Position numbers and translations under genes: made by a program. The notes beneath the pieces were generated by a model, which made no database searches, was not told the DNA's origin, and saw nothing but the letters and a program-made list of their open reading frames with translations. Positions 24,038 through 33,513 of a stretch of 38,487 nucleotides of DNA are shown here, piece by piece. The stretch covers positions 1 through 38,487 of the forward strand of contig NZ_FOKP01000040.1 of NCBI RefSeq assembly GCF_900112185.1, written 5' to 3'. Source of the DNA: Allobosea sp. CRIB-10. Lineage in GTDB: Bacteria; Pseudomonadota; Alphaproteobacteria; Rhizobiales; Beijerinckiaceae. Numbering within the stretch: the first letter of the stretch is position 1; every line of letters begins with the position of its first letter.

Positions 24038-24871
24038 CTAACGGGGTCCTTCGCCTGAAACCGCCTTCGCCATGACGCGCGCGATCAGGTCGTAGTGGCG
24101 CCAGAGTTCCGGATCGATCGGGGCGGGAGCGCCGAAATAGCCACCCGGCGTGACTGCCTTCGCGTCACTGCCGCCCTTGCGCCATCGAACCAGATCCGCC
24201 TCGCCCAACTGCGTCGGGACTAAGTGCGGAAGGACGTCGAAATCGACCAGTTCGGGATAATAGCGCGCCATTGCGGCTGTCTCGAGCTCGTCGGCATGGA
24301 CGCCGAGAATTCCGGTGGTCTTCAATCCGTCCAGCTCGTCGGGCCGCTCCCACGGCACCCAGAACGGTTCCGTGCCCGAGCAGCCCAGCCGTCCAAACAG
24401 ACGCCAGCGCAGCGGCGCATAGAGCCAGCGTGCGCGGCCCGGCCCGCGCTCGAGCTGCTCCAGCATGACCTTGTGCAGCATCCGGTTGTGCTCGAGGTCG
24501 CCGTGGTGGCTGACGAAGAGGATGTCCCGAAAGCCGTTCTCGCAGAGCGTGTCGACGATGTCGTTGAGCAGTGCGGCTGCAATCTCGGGCCGGGTGCGGA
24601 ACGTCGCCGGAAAGGCCGAGAGCACGTGGTTCACGCCCCAGTAGAACGGCGGTGCGATGACGAACTCGCGGCCGGCTTCCGCAGCATAGCGCCGTGTCAG
24701 CCGGCAAAGCGCGGTCGCGATATGCGCGTCGGTTCCGATCGGCAGATGCGGGCCGTGATGCTCAATCACGCCGATCGGCAGGAGCACGCCCGCCCCGCGC
24801 TCGGCTGCAGCGGCGATGGCAGGCCCAGCCATCTCGACCATGGTGCCGGCGTAGAGATCCTGATCGATCAT
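24038..24871 (-). CDS. Creatininase-family amidohydrolase
   Basis: The 277-residue product begins at ATG 24871 (GAGGACGTC before it), seven bases after the LivF stop. The metal-site motif IEHHGPHLPIGTDAH (Glu37, His39, Asp48) and GVHADELETAAM (His192, Glu195) match the creatininase fold. The middle motif is SHHGDLEHN where the family usually has NGHGGN, a notable change near the second metal site. Family members open cyclic amides or cleave formamides. As the last gene of the transporter operon it probably hydrolyses the imported substrate or an intermediate. Confidence 0.88.
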   Translation of the reverse strand: MIDQDLYAGTMVEMAGPAIAAAAERGAGVLLPIGVIEHHGPHLPIGTDAHIATALCRLTRRYAAEAGREFVIAPPFYWGVNHVLSAFPATFRTRPEIAAALLNDIVDTLCENGFRDILFVSHHGDLEHNRMLHKVMLEQLERGPGRARWLYAPLRWRLFGRLGCSGTEPFWVPWERPDELDGLKTTGILGVHADELETAAMARYYPELVDFDVLPHLVPTQLGEADLVRWRKGGSDAKAVTPGGYFGAPAPIDPELWRHYDLIARVMAKAVSGEGPR

Positions 24872-24878
24872 GACGTCC

Positions 24879-25560
<682 letters not shown>

Positions 25561-25571
<11 letters not shown>

Positions 25572-26319
25572 GATTGCCTCGCCGACCGAGATAGACTTCC
25601 CTGACACGCGGATCGGCCGAGATCTCGGCCGGTGTACCTTCGGTGAGGATCTGCCCGGCGACCAGCACCGTGATCCGCTCGGCGAAGCGGAAGACCAGGC
25701 CCATATCATGCTCGATGAAAACCACGGTCAGGCTGGTGGGTAAGGCATGGATGCGCTCGAAGATCGCCGCGCTTTCGGCTGCCGGGACACCTGCGGCCGG
25801 TTCGTCGAGCACGAGCACGCGCGGGCGGGCCGCCATGGCGATCGCGATTTCGAGCAGACGCTGGCTGCCATAGGGAAGCGCCGCGACCGGACGATCCGCC
25901 AGCGCCAGCAGATTGACGAAGGCGAGGCAGGAGCGCGCCTCGTCGAGCGCCGCCCGGTCGCTGCGGACGGAGCGCCAGAAGGCCGCTGTCCGGCGGTTCC
26001 GCTCGAGAACAGCGAGAAGGACGTTATCCAGGACGGTGAGATTGCGGAAGAGCTGGTTGATCTGGAAGGTCCGGGTTAGGCCCCTATGGACGCGTTGCGC
26101 CTCCGACAGGCCCGTCACGTCCTCGTCGCCGATCAGGATGCGACCGGCGGCCGGCTTGACGCTGCCGGTGAGGGTTTGGACCAGCGTCGTCTTGCCGGCG
26201 CCGTTGGGGCCGATCAGCGCATGGCGCGCGCCAGCACCGATCGAGAGCGAAACGTCGCGCACCGCCTGGAAGGCACCGAAGCGCACGCTGAGCGCGGTCG
26301 TCGCCAGCGCGGCGGTCAT
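25561..26319 (-). CDS. livG: ABC transporter ATPase, LivG type
   Basis: The 252-residue product starts at ATG 26319, overlapping the LivM stop (ATGA). Walker A is GPNGAGKTT (37-45), the signature is the LivG-style LPYGSQRLLEIAIAM, Walker B is VLVLDEPAAGV, and the switch His is in VVFIEHDMGLVF. The C-terminal LGRRGNHAA fits LivG. A longer in-frame frame upstream is a shadow of LivM. Confidence 0.92.
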
Positions 26320-27302
26320 GCGCGCCTCCCGAACCGGCCGAAACGCTCGATCAAGCCGCCGATACCGCCACGTGCCAGAAAGACCGAGGCCATCAGAACG
26401 ATCCCGAGCCCAAGTTGCCAATAGCGTGGACTCACCGTCGAGAGAGCGTCCTTGACCAGCCCGAAAGCAGCGGCGCCGATACTGACGCCGGCAATGTGAC
26501 CGGTCCCGCCCAGCGTCACCACCATGACGATCTCGGCCGAGCGTTCGAAGCCAAGCATGTCGAGCGAGGCGAAGCGGCTCGTCTGTGCCAGGAGCGCGCC
26601 TCCGACACCGGCGATACCTCCGGAAAGCAGGTAGCTCACGGCCAGATGGCGCGCGACCGGCGAGCCGATCGCCGGCATGCGCCGCGGGTTCTCGCGGATG
26701 CCGCGCAGCGCCAATCCGAACGGAGAGGTCGTCACCCGCCAAAGCGCGGCATAGACGAGAGCGAAGACCGTCAAGGCATAAAGAAAGGCCGTCCTGCCCT
26801 CGAAGTCGAAGGCGAACAGCCCGAGCAGCGGCGCCACCTCGAAATCCGCGAGCCCGTCGGCACCGCCGGTAAGGTCACGCATCCGGTTGGCGGCTTCGTG
26901 GATCAGCGAGGCGACGCCAAGCGTGACCAGAAGCCGGGTGAAATCGCTGCCCCGGACGACGATCGGGCTCAATACCAGGGCCACGAGAGCCGCGATCGAA
27001 GCGCCCGCCGCGAGGCCGAACAGCGGGTCGGTGAAGCCCCATCGCGCGAGGATGGCACTGCCATAAGCTCCGAGGCCGAGAAAGACGGCGTGACCGAGCG
27101 AAACGATGCCGGCATGGCCCTGCAGCAGATCATAGGATAGCGCGAAGATCATCAGCACGAGTATCTGCGTTGCCAAGGCGAGATGGTTCGGAAACAGGAA
27201 GTAGCTCGCGATCAACGCGATAAAGAGAAGCGGGGTGACAAGGCCGAACGGCAATGTCGGCTTCCACAGGCCGCCATGGCCGACAGGATTCAGCGCGCTC
27301 AT
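26316..27302 (-). CDS. livM: Branched-chain amino-acid type ABC permease, LivM
   Basis: The 328-residue permease has about eight to ten hydrophobic segments (for example LVTPLLFIALIASYFLF, LATQILVLMIFALSYDLL). The LivM signature is GHAGIVSLGHAVFLGLGAY with GAS/GGTGHIAGVSIGAAAFGL near the end. It overlaps the LivH stop and the LivG start, so translation is coupled throughout. Confidence 0.92.
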   Translation of the reverse strand: MSALNPVGHGGLWKPTLPFGLVTPLLFIALIASYFLFPNHLALATQILVLMIFALSYDLLQGHAGIVSLGHAVFLGLGAYGSAILARWGFTDPLFGLAAGASIAALVALVLSPIVVRGSDFTRLLVTLGVASLIHEAANRMRDLTGGADGLADFEVAPLLGLFAFDFEGRTAFLYALTVFALVYAALWRVTTSPFGLALRGIRENPRRMPAIGSPVARHLAVSYLLSGGIAGVGGALLAQTSRFASLDMLGFERSAEIVMVVTLGGTGHIAGVSIGAAAFGLVKDALSTVSPRYWQLGLGIVLMASVFLARGGIGGLIERFGRFGRRA

Positions 27303-28159
27303 GCCGCTCGCCCCTTCAAACCGGCCGGCTTGACGAGCAGCACGGCGACGAGCAGGCCGAAGATCACGAAGCCGCCGGCCTCGGGCAGGAGATATTTGAA
27401 GAGCGCGTCGACCGTGCCGAGGCCGAGCGCCGCCAGCAGCGAACCCTCGATCGAACCGGCGCCGCCAATCGCGACCACCATCAGCAGCATGGTCAGGTAT
27501 TTCAGGGCGAAGGCCGGGTCGAGCCCGAGCATCTCGACGGAAAGCGCGCCGCCGAACCCGGCCAGCGCCGCGCCGAGCCCGAAGGTGAGCGCGAACAGAC
27601 GATCGACCTGGATGCCGATCCCTTCAGCGGCACGGCGATTATCGACCGCGGCGCGAATCCTGGCGCCGAACAATGTATGCTCGAACAGATAGATCAGGGT
27701 GATCGCAGTCGCAGCGCCCATGGCAATCAGGAAGAGACGGTAGCTGGCGATATCGAGTCCAGCCAAGGTCACGCGCCCGGTCAGCCAGGCCGGCGTCAGG
27801 ATCGCCTGCTGCTGCGGACCGAAGATCATGTTGGCGAGCGCGCCGAGCGCGAAGGCGAGCCCGATCGAGAACAGCACCTGCTCCAGTGCGCTGCGCCGGT
27901 AGAGATGACGGATGGCGGTCCGCTCGATCGCGATCCCGAAGGCGCCGACCACGAAGAACACCAATGGCAGGGCCATAAGGAAGGGCAGGCCGGCTCCGAC
28001 GACGACGACGGCGAGATAGGCTCCCACCATGGCAAAAGCGCCATGGGCGAGGTTGATGAAACGCATCAGGCCGAGAGTGACCGAGAGGCCGACTGCGGAG
28101 AGGAACAGCAGCATCCCGTAGGCGACGCCGTCGACCAGGACGGCAACGAGGCTAGACAC
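27299..28159 (-). CDS. livH: Branched-chain amino-acid type ABC permease, LivH
   Basis: The likely start is GTG (28159; AGGGAG about nine bases upstream), giving 286 residues. An in-frame ATG at 28249 would overlap the binding-protein gene. The sequence VSSLVAVLVDGVAYGMLLF leads into the LivH hallmark GLMRFINLAHGAFAMVGAYL, several transmembrane helices, AVDNRRAAEGIGIQVDR (cytoplasmic coupling loop) and GGFVIFGLLVAVLLVKPAGL. It pairs with LivM. Confidence 0.9.
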   Translation of the reverse strand: MSSLVAVLVDGVAYGMLLFLSAVGLSVTLGLMRFINLAHGAFAMVGAYLAVVVVGAGLPFLMALPLVFFVVGAFGIAIERTAIRHLYRRSALEQVLFSIGLAFALGALANMIFGPQQQAILTPAWLTGRVTLAGLDIASYRLFLIAMGAATAITLIYLFEHTLFGARIRAAVDNRRAAEGIGIQVDRLFALTFGLGAALAGFGGALSVEMLGLDPAFALKYLTMLLMVVAIGGAGSIEGSLLAALGLGTVDALFKYLLPEAGGFVIFGLLVAVLLVKPAGLKGRAA

Positions 28160-28185
28160 CTGGATTGACTCCCTTGCCTGTCGGC

Positions 28186-29388
28186 TCAGCGCACGGTCTT
28201 GCCGGGGTCGACGACGGACTTGTAGGTCTCGAAAGCCCTGTTCTGCCAACGCCCGTCGAGCTTCTCGCCGCGGCGAATATAAACGTCCTGCACGACGTCG
28301 CGCGTTTGCGGATCGATGGTGATCGTACCGCGCGGGCTCGTCAGGGTGAGACCCTTCATCGCCTCGAGCAAGCCGGCGGGATCGGTCTTGCCACCGGACT
28401 TGGCGACGGCCTTGTAGAGCAGGTCCATCGCATCATAGGCTTGGACCGCGCGGAAGTTCGGGATCGCCTCCGCCCCTGCGACCTCCTTGTAGGCCTTGAT
28501 GAAGCGCTCGTTTTCGGCGCTCGCGATGCCTGACTGGTAGTGATGGGCAGAGATCACGCCGTCGAGCCCTTCGCCGATCAGGGACAGCGAGTTGTCTTCG
28601 ACGACATCGCCGGTGACCAACAGCTTGACGCCGGCCCCGGCAAGGTTGCGCTCGCGCGCGGCCTTCATGAAGGCGACCGAGACGTCACCGCCGGGATTGA
28701 AGGCGAAGAGCGCATCGGGCTTGGTCTCGATGACGCGCTGCAGATAGGGCGCATACTCCATCGAGGTGACGGGGGTGCGGACTTCGCCGACAACCTGTCC
28801 TCCGCCGGCGATGAAGGCCTTCTTGAACCAGGTCTCGGCGTCGATGCCCGGCGCATAGTCGGAGACCATCGTGTAGACGGTCTTGATGCCGTTCTTCGCT
28901 GCCCAGTCACCGAGCGTCGCGGCTGATTGCGGCAAGGTCCAGGAGACACGGACGAAATAGGGCGAGCGTTCGGTGATGATCGAAGTCGCGGCATTGACGA
29001 TGATCGCCGGGCGCTTGGCCTCGCCGAGCAGCGAGGCGGCCGACATCGCGTTCGGCGTAAAGCTGTAGCCGATGATCACATCCGCCTTCTCCCGCAGGAT
29101 CAGCTCCTGCGTCAGCCGGCGGGCGAGGTCGCCCGAGCCCGGCCCCTGATCGTCGCGCGTGACGATTTCCACTGGCTGTCCAGCCACTGTCTTGCCGTTG
29201 AGCTTCTGATAGGCGGCGATGCCCCGCTCATACTGGCGTCCCTCGTTGGCGAAGGTGCCCGACAACGGCAGGATAACCCCGACGACCAGCTTGCCATCGG
29301 CGGCAGGAGCTGCTGCCGGCGAGAACCCGGCTGCCAAAGCCAGCCCGAACGTAGCGGCGCGCAGCGCCCAGCCGAAATCCCCGTTCAC
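28186..29388 (-). CDS. Periplasmic amino-acid/amide-binding protein (LivK-like, type I fold)
   Basis: The preferred start is GTG 29388, six bases after GGGAG; an ATG two codons earlier abuts the RBS. The 400-residue product has a Sec signal ending APAADG, then KLVVGVILPLSGTFANEGRQ, typical of Peripla_BP_6 (LivK-like). VIIGYSFTPNAMSAASLLGE and SYSPGID-like loops form the ligand cleft (SDYAPGIDAETWFKKAF). Members bind amino acids, amides or aromatic acids, so the ligand cannot be deduced. It is the first gene of the minus-strand operon. Confidence 0.92.
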   Translation of the reverse strand: MNGDFGWALRAATFGLALAAGFSPAAAPAADGKLVVGVILPLSGTFANEGRQYERGIAAYQKLNGKTVAGQPVEIVTRDDQGPGSGDLARRLTQELILREKADVIIGYSFTPNAMSAASLLGEAKRPAIIVNAATSIITERSPYFVRVSWTLPQSAATLGDWAAKNGIKTVYTMVSDYAPGIDAETWFKKAFIAGGGQVVGEVRTPVTSMEYAPYLQRVIETKPDALFAFNPGGDVSVAFMKAARERNLAGAGVKLLVTGDVVEDNSLSLIGEGLDGVISAHHYQSGIASAENERFIKAYKEVAGAEAIPNFRAVQAYDAMDLLYKAVAKSGGKTDPAGLLEAMKGLTLTSPRGTITIDPQTRDVVQDVYIRRGEKLDGRWQNRAFETYKSVVDPGKTVR

Positions 29389-29571
29389 GATCATCTCCCG
29401 TTTCAGAAGCAGCACTGCCCGCTGCCGACTCACGACCTGCGCTTCACCCGCCCCTCCGGCGGACGTGCGCGAGCCTGCGGAAATCCCGCCCCCTGCCCGA
29501 TTTCAGGACTACCGCGCCGACGACGCGTCTGGGTGAGCTCAAATGATCATCGAATTTGAGGCCTGTCAAAT

Positions 29572-29583
29572 AATTTATGAATT
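29572..29583. promoter_or_regulatory. AATTTATGAATT, candidate GntR operator at the transporter promoter
   Basis: A near-palindrome, one base off the perfect AATTTATAAATT at 30510. On the minus strand it sits directly upstream of a TTGACA (29569-29564) that could be the -35 of the binding-protein operon. The -10 is weak. The interval 29389-29623 is otherwise non-coding and AT-rich near 29560-29610. Confidence 0.5.
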
Positions 29584-29623
29584 TTCCATTTCACATAAAA
29601 AATTGGAAGTGCACAAAAGGCTC

Positions 29624-30388
29624 TCAGCGACCACGGCGGCGCTTCGGCGGGCTAGCACCGAGCTGTTCGTCGAGTCTGGCGAGCGTTGCCCTTGCGCCGC
29701 CCTCGATATGCTCGGCAAGCAGCTGGCAGGCCTCGGCCTCGCGGCGGGCGAGGCAGGCTTCGAGAATCGCCTTGTGCTCGGCATGGATCGAGGGGCGCAG
29801 CTCGGGATAACGCACCACGGCGCGGCGATAGCGCTCCGACTGCTCGTAGAGCAGGGCGCAGAAATGAAGCAGCCAGGGCGAGCCGCAGGCCGCTTCGAGC
29901 GCATTGTGGAAAGCGCTGTTGCGCTGCTCCCATTCGTCGGCATAGCTCGCCGGATCGCCGGTCAGGCTCGTCTCCATGCGCGACATGCGATGATAGGCGC
30001 CGACGATCCCAGCCTCCCATTCATCGTCGCCATTGGCGATCGAGCGGGCCAACGCCATCGTCGAGAAGCGCTGCCTGAGATCGGCGACATCGAGCAGTTC
30101 CTCGCGCGATACCGGCGCGACCTGGAACCCGCGCTGCCCTTCGCCGCGCACCAGCCCTTCGACGGCAAGGCGCGACAGTGCCTCCCGGACTGGATTGCGG
30201 CCGATGTCGTAGCGCTCCTCGAGCTGGTCCGGCCGCAGTCGCTTTCCGGGCTCGAACTCGCCGACGATGATGTCGCGGCGCAGCTTGATGAGCGCCTCGT
30301 CGGCCTGTGTGCGTGGCCCGTCCTGTCTGAGCAGCCAGGCCGAAGGGCCCCACTCGGGTTTCGGCTGCTTGCTGGCACTATCCGCCAT
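29624..30388 (-). CDS. GntR-family transcriptional regulator (FCD/FadR subfamily)
   Basis: The 254-residue product has an N-terminal winged helix (about 30-95: DEALIKLRRDIIVGEFEPGK, RLRPDQLEERYDIGRNPVRE, ALSRLAVEGLV). A C-terminal FCD ligand-binding domain follows, with DLRQRFSTMALARSIANG, then NSAFHNALEAACGSPWLLHF and HAEHKAILEACLARREAEAC, whose His/Asp residues usually bind metal and ligand. It lies between two divergent catabolic operons and very likely represses both when no substrate is present (inference). Confidence 0.93.
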   Translation of the reverse strand: MADSASKQPKPEWGPSAWLLRQDGPRTQADEALIKLRRDIIVGEFEPGKRLRPDQLEERYDIGRNPVREALSRLAVEGLVRGEGQRGFQVAPVSREELLDVADLRQRFSTMALARSIANGDDEWEAGIVGAYHRMSRMETSLTGDPASYADEWEQRNSAFHNALEAACGSPWLLHFCALLYEQSERYRRAVVRYPELRPSIHAEHKAILEACLARREAEACQLLAEHIEGGARATLARLDEQLGASPPKRRRGR

Positions 30389-30509
30389 TCATACCCCCTT
30401 GCGGGCGCGAATCGAGGCTGGCCCGCCTACTCGTTTCCACCTGCAATACACGAAATCAGGTACGTATGGGATAATTTCTAAGAAGCTGATTTTGCATCAA
30501 AATAGAGAA

Positions 30510-30521
30510 ATTTATAAATTC
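30510..30521. promoter_or_regulatory. AATTTATAAATT, candidate GntR operator at the dioxygenase promoter
   Basis: A perfect 12-bp palindrome. On the plus strand it overlaps the likely -10 region of a promoter with TTGCAT at 30493-30498, so binding would block transcription of the dioxygenase operon. It matches the site at 29572 in 11 of 12 bases. The rest of 30389-30572 is non-coding promoter DNA shared with the GntR gene. Confidence 0.55.
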
Positions 30522-30572
30522 CTGTTGCACGAGAGAATGCCGCCCGCTATGGATCGCCTCACAGGAGAACTC

Positions 30573-30914
30573 ATGATGGCGAACGAATTCGACCCGGACC
30601 TGCCGTCCAACCGGCTGATCTTCGACATCCGCCGCGACAATGATGTCTGGCCGCATTTCAAGGAGCGGCTCGAAGAGCTGATGGAGGCCTATGGTCTCAG
30701 CCCGGCAGAGCGCGACGCGTTCCGTGCGGTCGACGTGCGGCGCCTGGGCGAGCTCGGCGTGCATCCGTACTTCCTGCCGCAGGTCACGCGGCTTTTCCAC
30801 GGCGCTGCGGGCAACACGACCAAGAGCGCGGCAGCCGAAGCTTATCGCCGCTCCTTTGGCGAGCAGATCGTCGAGCATCGCGACATTTCGAGCGAGGAGA
30901 ACCCGCATGGCTGA
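30573..30914 (+). CDS. Extradiol dioxygenase small subunit (LigA type)
   Basis: The 113-residue product starts at ATG 30573, behind AGGAGAACTC; the earlier in-frame ATG at 30538 lacks an RBS. Its core is SPAERDAFRAVDVRRLGELG, then VHPYFLPQVTRLFHG, the pattern of the protocatechuate 4,5-dioxygenase alpha (LigA) subunit, which caps the active site of LigB. The 3' end overlaps ligB by eight bases, so the two are made together. Confidence 0.82.
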   Translation: MMANEFDPDLPSNRLIFDIRRDNDVWPHFKERLEELMEAYGLSPAERDAFRAVDVRRLGELGVHPYFLPQVTRLFHGAAGNTTKSAAAEAYRRSFGEQIVEHRDISSEENPHG

Positions 30915-31746
30915 GTTCGTTTCGATCATGGCCATGGCGCACGCGCCGGGCGTCACCGGCTGGCTCGAGTCCTGCCCGATCTCCGACCAGCAGGCGATCC
31001 AGGCGGGATATGAGGAGCTCGGCCAGATCATGCGCGCGGCGAAGCCCGACGTGATCATCGGCGTCGGCAACGACCATTTGCTCAACCTGCCCCTGAAGAA
31101 CCCGCCGAACTGGCGCGTCGATTGTGCGGCGGAGTGGACCGGCCCGGCCGAGTTCTTCAAGGCCTGGCTGAAGCAGCCCGGCTACCAGGTTCGCGGCCGG
31201 CCGGAGATCGCCGAGATCATCGCCCGCGAAGCGATGGCGGCCGGCCACAAGATCGATCGCGGCGATGGCCTGCTCTTCGACGACAACTGGTCGGTGCCGC
31301 TCTGGTATCTCGGCTATGACGTGCCGATCCTGCCGATCCATATGAACTGCATCAATCCTCCGGTGCCTGAGCCGGCCGATTGCATCCGCTTCGGCCGGGA
31401 ATTGCGACGGATCGTCCGCGAGGTCCTGCCGGCGGGCTTGCGCGTCGGGCTGATGGGTACGGGCGGGCTGTCACACGAGCCTGGCGGGCCGCGTTATTTC
31501 ACGATGGATTCGAAATTCGACCGCTGGTTCCTCGAGCTGATGGAGGAAAGCGACGCCGACCGGGTGATCCGCGAGGCGACCGTCGAGCGGATGAACGATG
31601 CCGGCGGAGGCGGAACTACCGAGCTCCTCGCCTGGATGGTGGCGATGGCGGCGGCGGGCGGTACCGGCGCGCGCTCGGTCTTCTACGTTGCGTCGGCGGA
31701 GATGCGTTGCGGCATCGGCGCCAGCGTCTGGTCGGATTTCGCCTGA
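30907..31746 (+). CDS. Extradiol ring-cleavage dioxygenase catalytic subunit (LigB type)
   Basis: The 279-residue type II extradiol dioxygenase has candidate Fe(II) ligands His12 (MAHAPGV), His57 (GNDHLLN) and Glu239 (GGGGTTELLAW), with the acid/base His190 (GTGGLSHEPGG). These match LigB of protocatechuate 4,5-dioxygenase. It would cleave a ring carrying two adjacent hydroxyls, or one hydroxyl and an amino group, next to those substituents. The N-terminus overlaps ligA. The substrate is not known; related enzymes act on protocatechuate, gallate, aminophenols or hydroxypyridines. Confidence 0.9.
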   Translation: MAEFVSIMAMAHAPGVTGWLESCPISDQQAIQAGYEELGQIMRAAKPDVIIGVGNDHLLNLPLKNPPNWRVDCAAEWTGPAEFFKAWLKQPGYQVRGRPEIAEIIAREAMAAGHKIDRGDGLLFDDNWSVPLWYLGYDVPILPIHMNCINPPVPEPADCIRFGRELRRIVREVLPAGLRVGLMGTGGLSHEPGGPRYFTMDSKFDRWFLELMEESDADRVIREATVERMNDAGGGGTTELLAWMVAMAAAGGTGARSVFYVASAEMRCGIGASVWSDFA

Positions 31747-31747
31747 C

Positions 31748-32479
31748 ATGGCCGAGTGCAAGACAACAGAGACATTTGCCAGCCGAAGCGTCCTTGCGAC
31801 TGTCGAGGAGCGGCTGGCGCCACAGCGCGCCGCGCTCATCGTGGTCGATATGCAGAACGATTTCTGCGCGCCCGGCGGCTACGTCGAGGGCATCGGCAAG
31901 GATGTTTCGGGCCTCGCAACGATCGTGCCGGCACTGAATGTGCTGCTGGCGAGCGCGCGGAGCGCCGGGGTTCCGGTGATCTGGTTGACCGCCTGTTACG
32001 AGGAGGACGCGATCCCGCCGTCAATGATCGCGCAGAAGCGCCGAATCGGTACCAGCCTGATCTGCTGCGAGCGCGGCTCCTGGGGGGCCGGGTTCTTCGG
32101 CGTCTCGCCGGAGCCGGGTGAGCCGGTCTTCGAGAAGCACACCTATTCCGGTTTCTCTAATCCCGGCCTGGAGCAGCACTTGCGGGCGCTTGATCGCGAG
32201 GCCCTTATATTCGCCGGTGTGCAGACCAATGTCTGCGTCGAATCGACTCTCCGCGAGGCTCACAGTCGCGGCTTTGACGTCGTCATCGTGCAGGACGCTG
32301 TCGCCTCGCACGCAGCCAAGCAGCATCAGGCAACGCTCGCCAATGTCGGTTTCCTGTTCGGCGACGTGGTCACGGCCGAAGCCATCGAGCGGGCTTGGGC
32401 CGCTTCGCCAGCCGGTGCCGGGGCGGTGCAGGCCCATTCGCAGATCACAGACGCGCTGATGCCTAGCGGGGCCCGATGA
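31748..32479 (+). CDS. Isochorismatase-family amidohydrolase
   Basis: The 243-residue product starts at ATG 31748, one base after the ligB stop, with no clear RBS, so it is probably coupled. The catalytic triad is visible: Asp34 (VVDMQNDF), Lys130 (FEKHTYSGF) and Cys163 (TNVCVESTLREA). Cys-type members (for example nicotinamidase, N-carbamoylsarcosine amidase, RutB and maleamate amidase) release ammonia from amides or ureides. In this operon it probably deaminates an amide from ring cleavage, or an aromatic amide before it. Confidence 0.9.
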   Translation: MAECKTTETFASRSVLATVEERLAPQRAALIVVDMQNDFCAPGGYVEGIGKDVSGLATIVPALNVLLASARSAGVPVIWLTACYEEDAIPPSMIAQKRRIGTSLICCERGSWGAGFFGVSPEPGEPVFEKHTYSGFSNPGLEQHLRALDREALIFAGVQTNVCVESTLREAHSRGFDVVIVQDAVASHAAKQHQATLANVGFLFGDVVTAEAIERAWAASPAGAGAVQAHSQITDALMPSGAR

Positions 32480-33444
32480 CTGGCGCCGCGCTGATGCGGC
32501 AGCGCATCGACATCCATCATCATTTCATACCACCGCGCTATCGCGAGCTGGTCGGGGCGGATGCGATCGGCCGTACGCTGGTTTCGGGGCGGGCGCCCCC
32601 ATGGAGCCCGCAGCAGTCGATCGAGGCGATGGATCGCAACGGCGTTTCGCTCGCGGTTGTATCGATCTCGGCTCCGGGCTTTCAATGCGACGAAGGCGAA
32701 CGCGCGGCGCTGTGCAGCCATTGCAATGATTTCGCCGCGCGCATGCGAAGCGATTACCCGGGCCGGTTCGGAAGCTTCGCGTCGTTGCCGCTGCCGGATA
32801 TCGAGGCCAGCCTCAGGGAAATTGAACGCGCCTGCGACGAGCTTGCGGCCGACGGCATCGGCCTGCTCACCAACTATGGCGGCCGCTATCTCGGCGACCC
32901 CATGTTCGATCCTGTCTTCGAAGAGCTGAACCGTCGGGCGGCGACGGTGTTCGTGCATCCGACCGATACGCCCTGCGGCTGCTGGGTCGGGCTGCCGGCC
33001 GCCTCTCTCGAATTCCCGTTCGACACCACGCGCGCAATCGCCAGTTTGCTGTTCTCCGGCACGATCGGTCGGTTTCCGAAGATCCGCATGATCTTCTCCC
33101 ATGCCGGCGGTACGATGCCCTTCCTCGCCGGGCGCCTCGCCAGGCTCGAGCGTCGGCCGGATTACAAGAAGATGGTCCCTGAGGGCGTGAAGGCGCTGCT
33201 CCAGACGCTGTATTTCGACACCGCCCTATCGGCCGAGCCGTCTATGCTGAACCCGCTCTTGGCATTGACGACACCCGAGCATGTCCTTTTCGGCAGCGAT
33301 TATCCCTACGCGCCCGAGGATGCGATGACCGCGGCCGTGAGGGCGCTCGATGCCATGGCGCTGCCGAACTCGGCAACCAATGCGATCTTGGCAGGAAATG
33401 CACTGGGGCTGCTGCCGTCCCTGAGAGTTCAAGGCGGGACTTAG
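32476..33444 (+). CDS. Amidohydrolase_2-family decarboxylase/hydrolase (ACMSD-like)
   Basis: The 322-residue product overlaps the previous gene's stop (ATGA). The metal-binding start RIDIHHHF (His14-16), HPTDTPCG (His161), FSHAGG (His209) and FGSDYPYAPE (Asp275) are the four sites expected in ACMSD-type enzymes, which decarboxylate or hydrolyse aromatic acids or ring-opened products with one divalent metal. In operons with LigAB such enzymes often decarboxylate the semialdehyde acid. This is the last gene of the operon. Confidence 0.9.
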   Translation: MTGAALMRQRIDIHHHFIPPRYRELVGADAIGRTLVSGRAPPWSPQQSIEAMDRNGVSLAVVSISAPGFQCDEGERAALCSHCNDFAARMRSDYPGRFGSFASLPLPDIEASLREIERACDELAADGIGLLTNYGGRYLGDPMFDPVFEELNRRAATVFVHPTDTPCGCWVGLPAASLEFPFDTTRAIASLLFSGTIGRFPKIRMIFSHAGGTMPFLAGRLARLERRPDYKKMVPEGVKALLQTLYFDTALSAEPSMLNPLLALTTPEHVLFGSDYPYAPEDAMTAAVRALDAMALPNSATNAILAGNALGLLPSLRVQGGT

Positions 33445-33513
33445 TAAACGCGGCCCGCATCGCCGTTATTTGTTGACCTGCTGGGCGCGCGGATTCGACT
33501 TTGCCCTGCGGGC

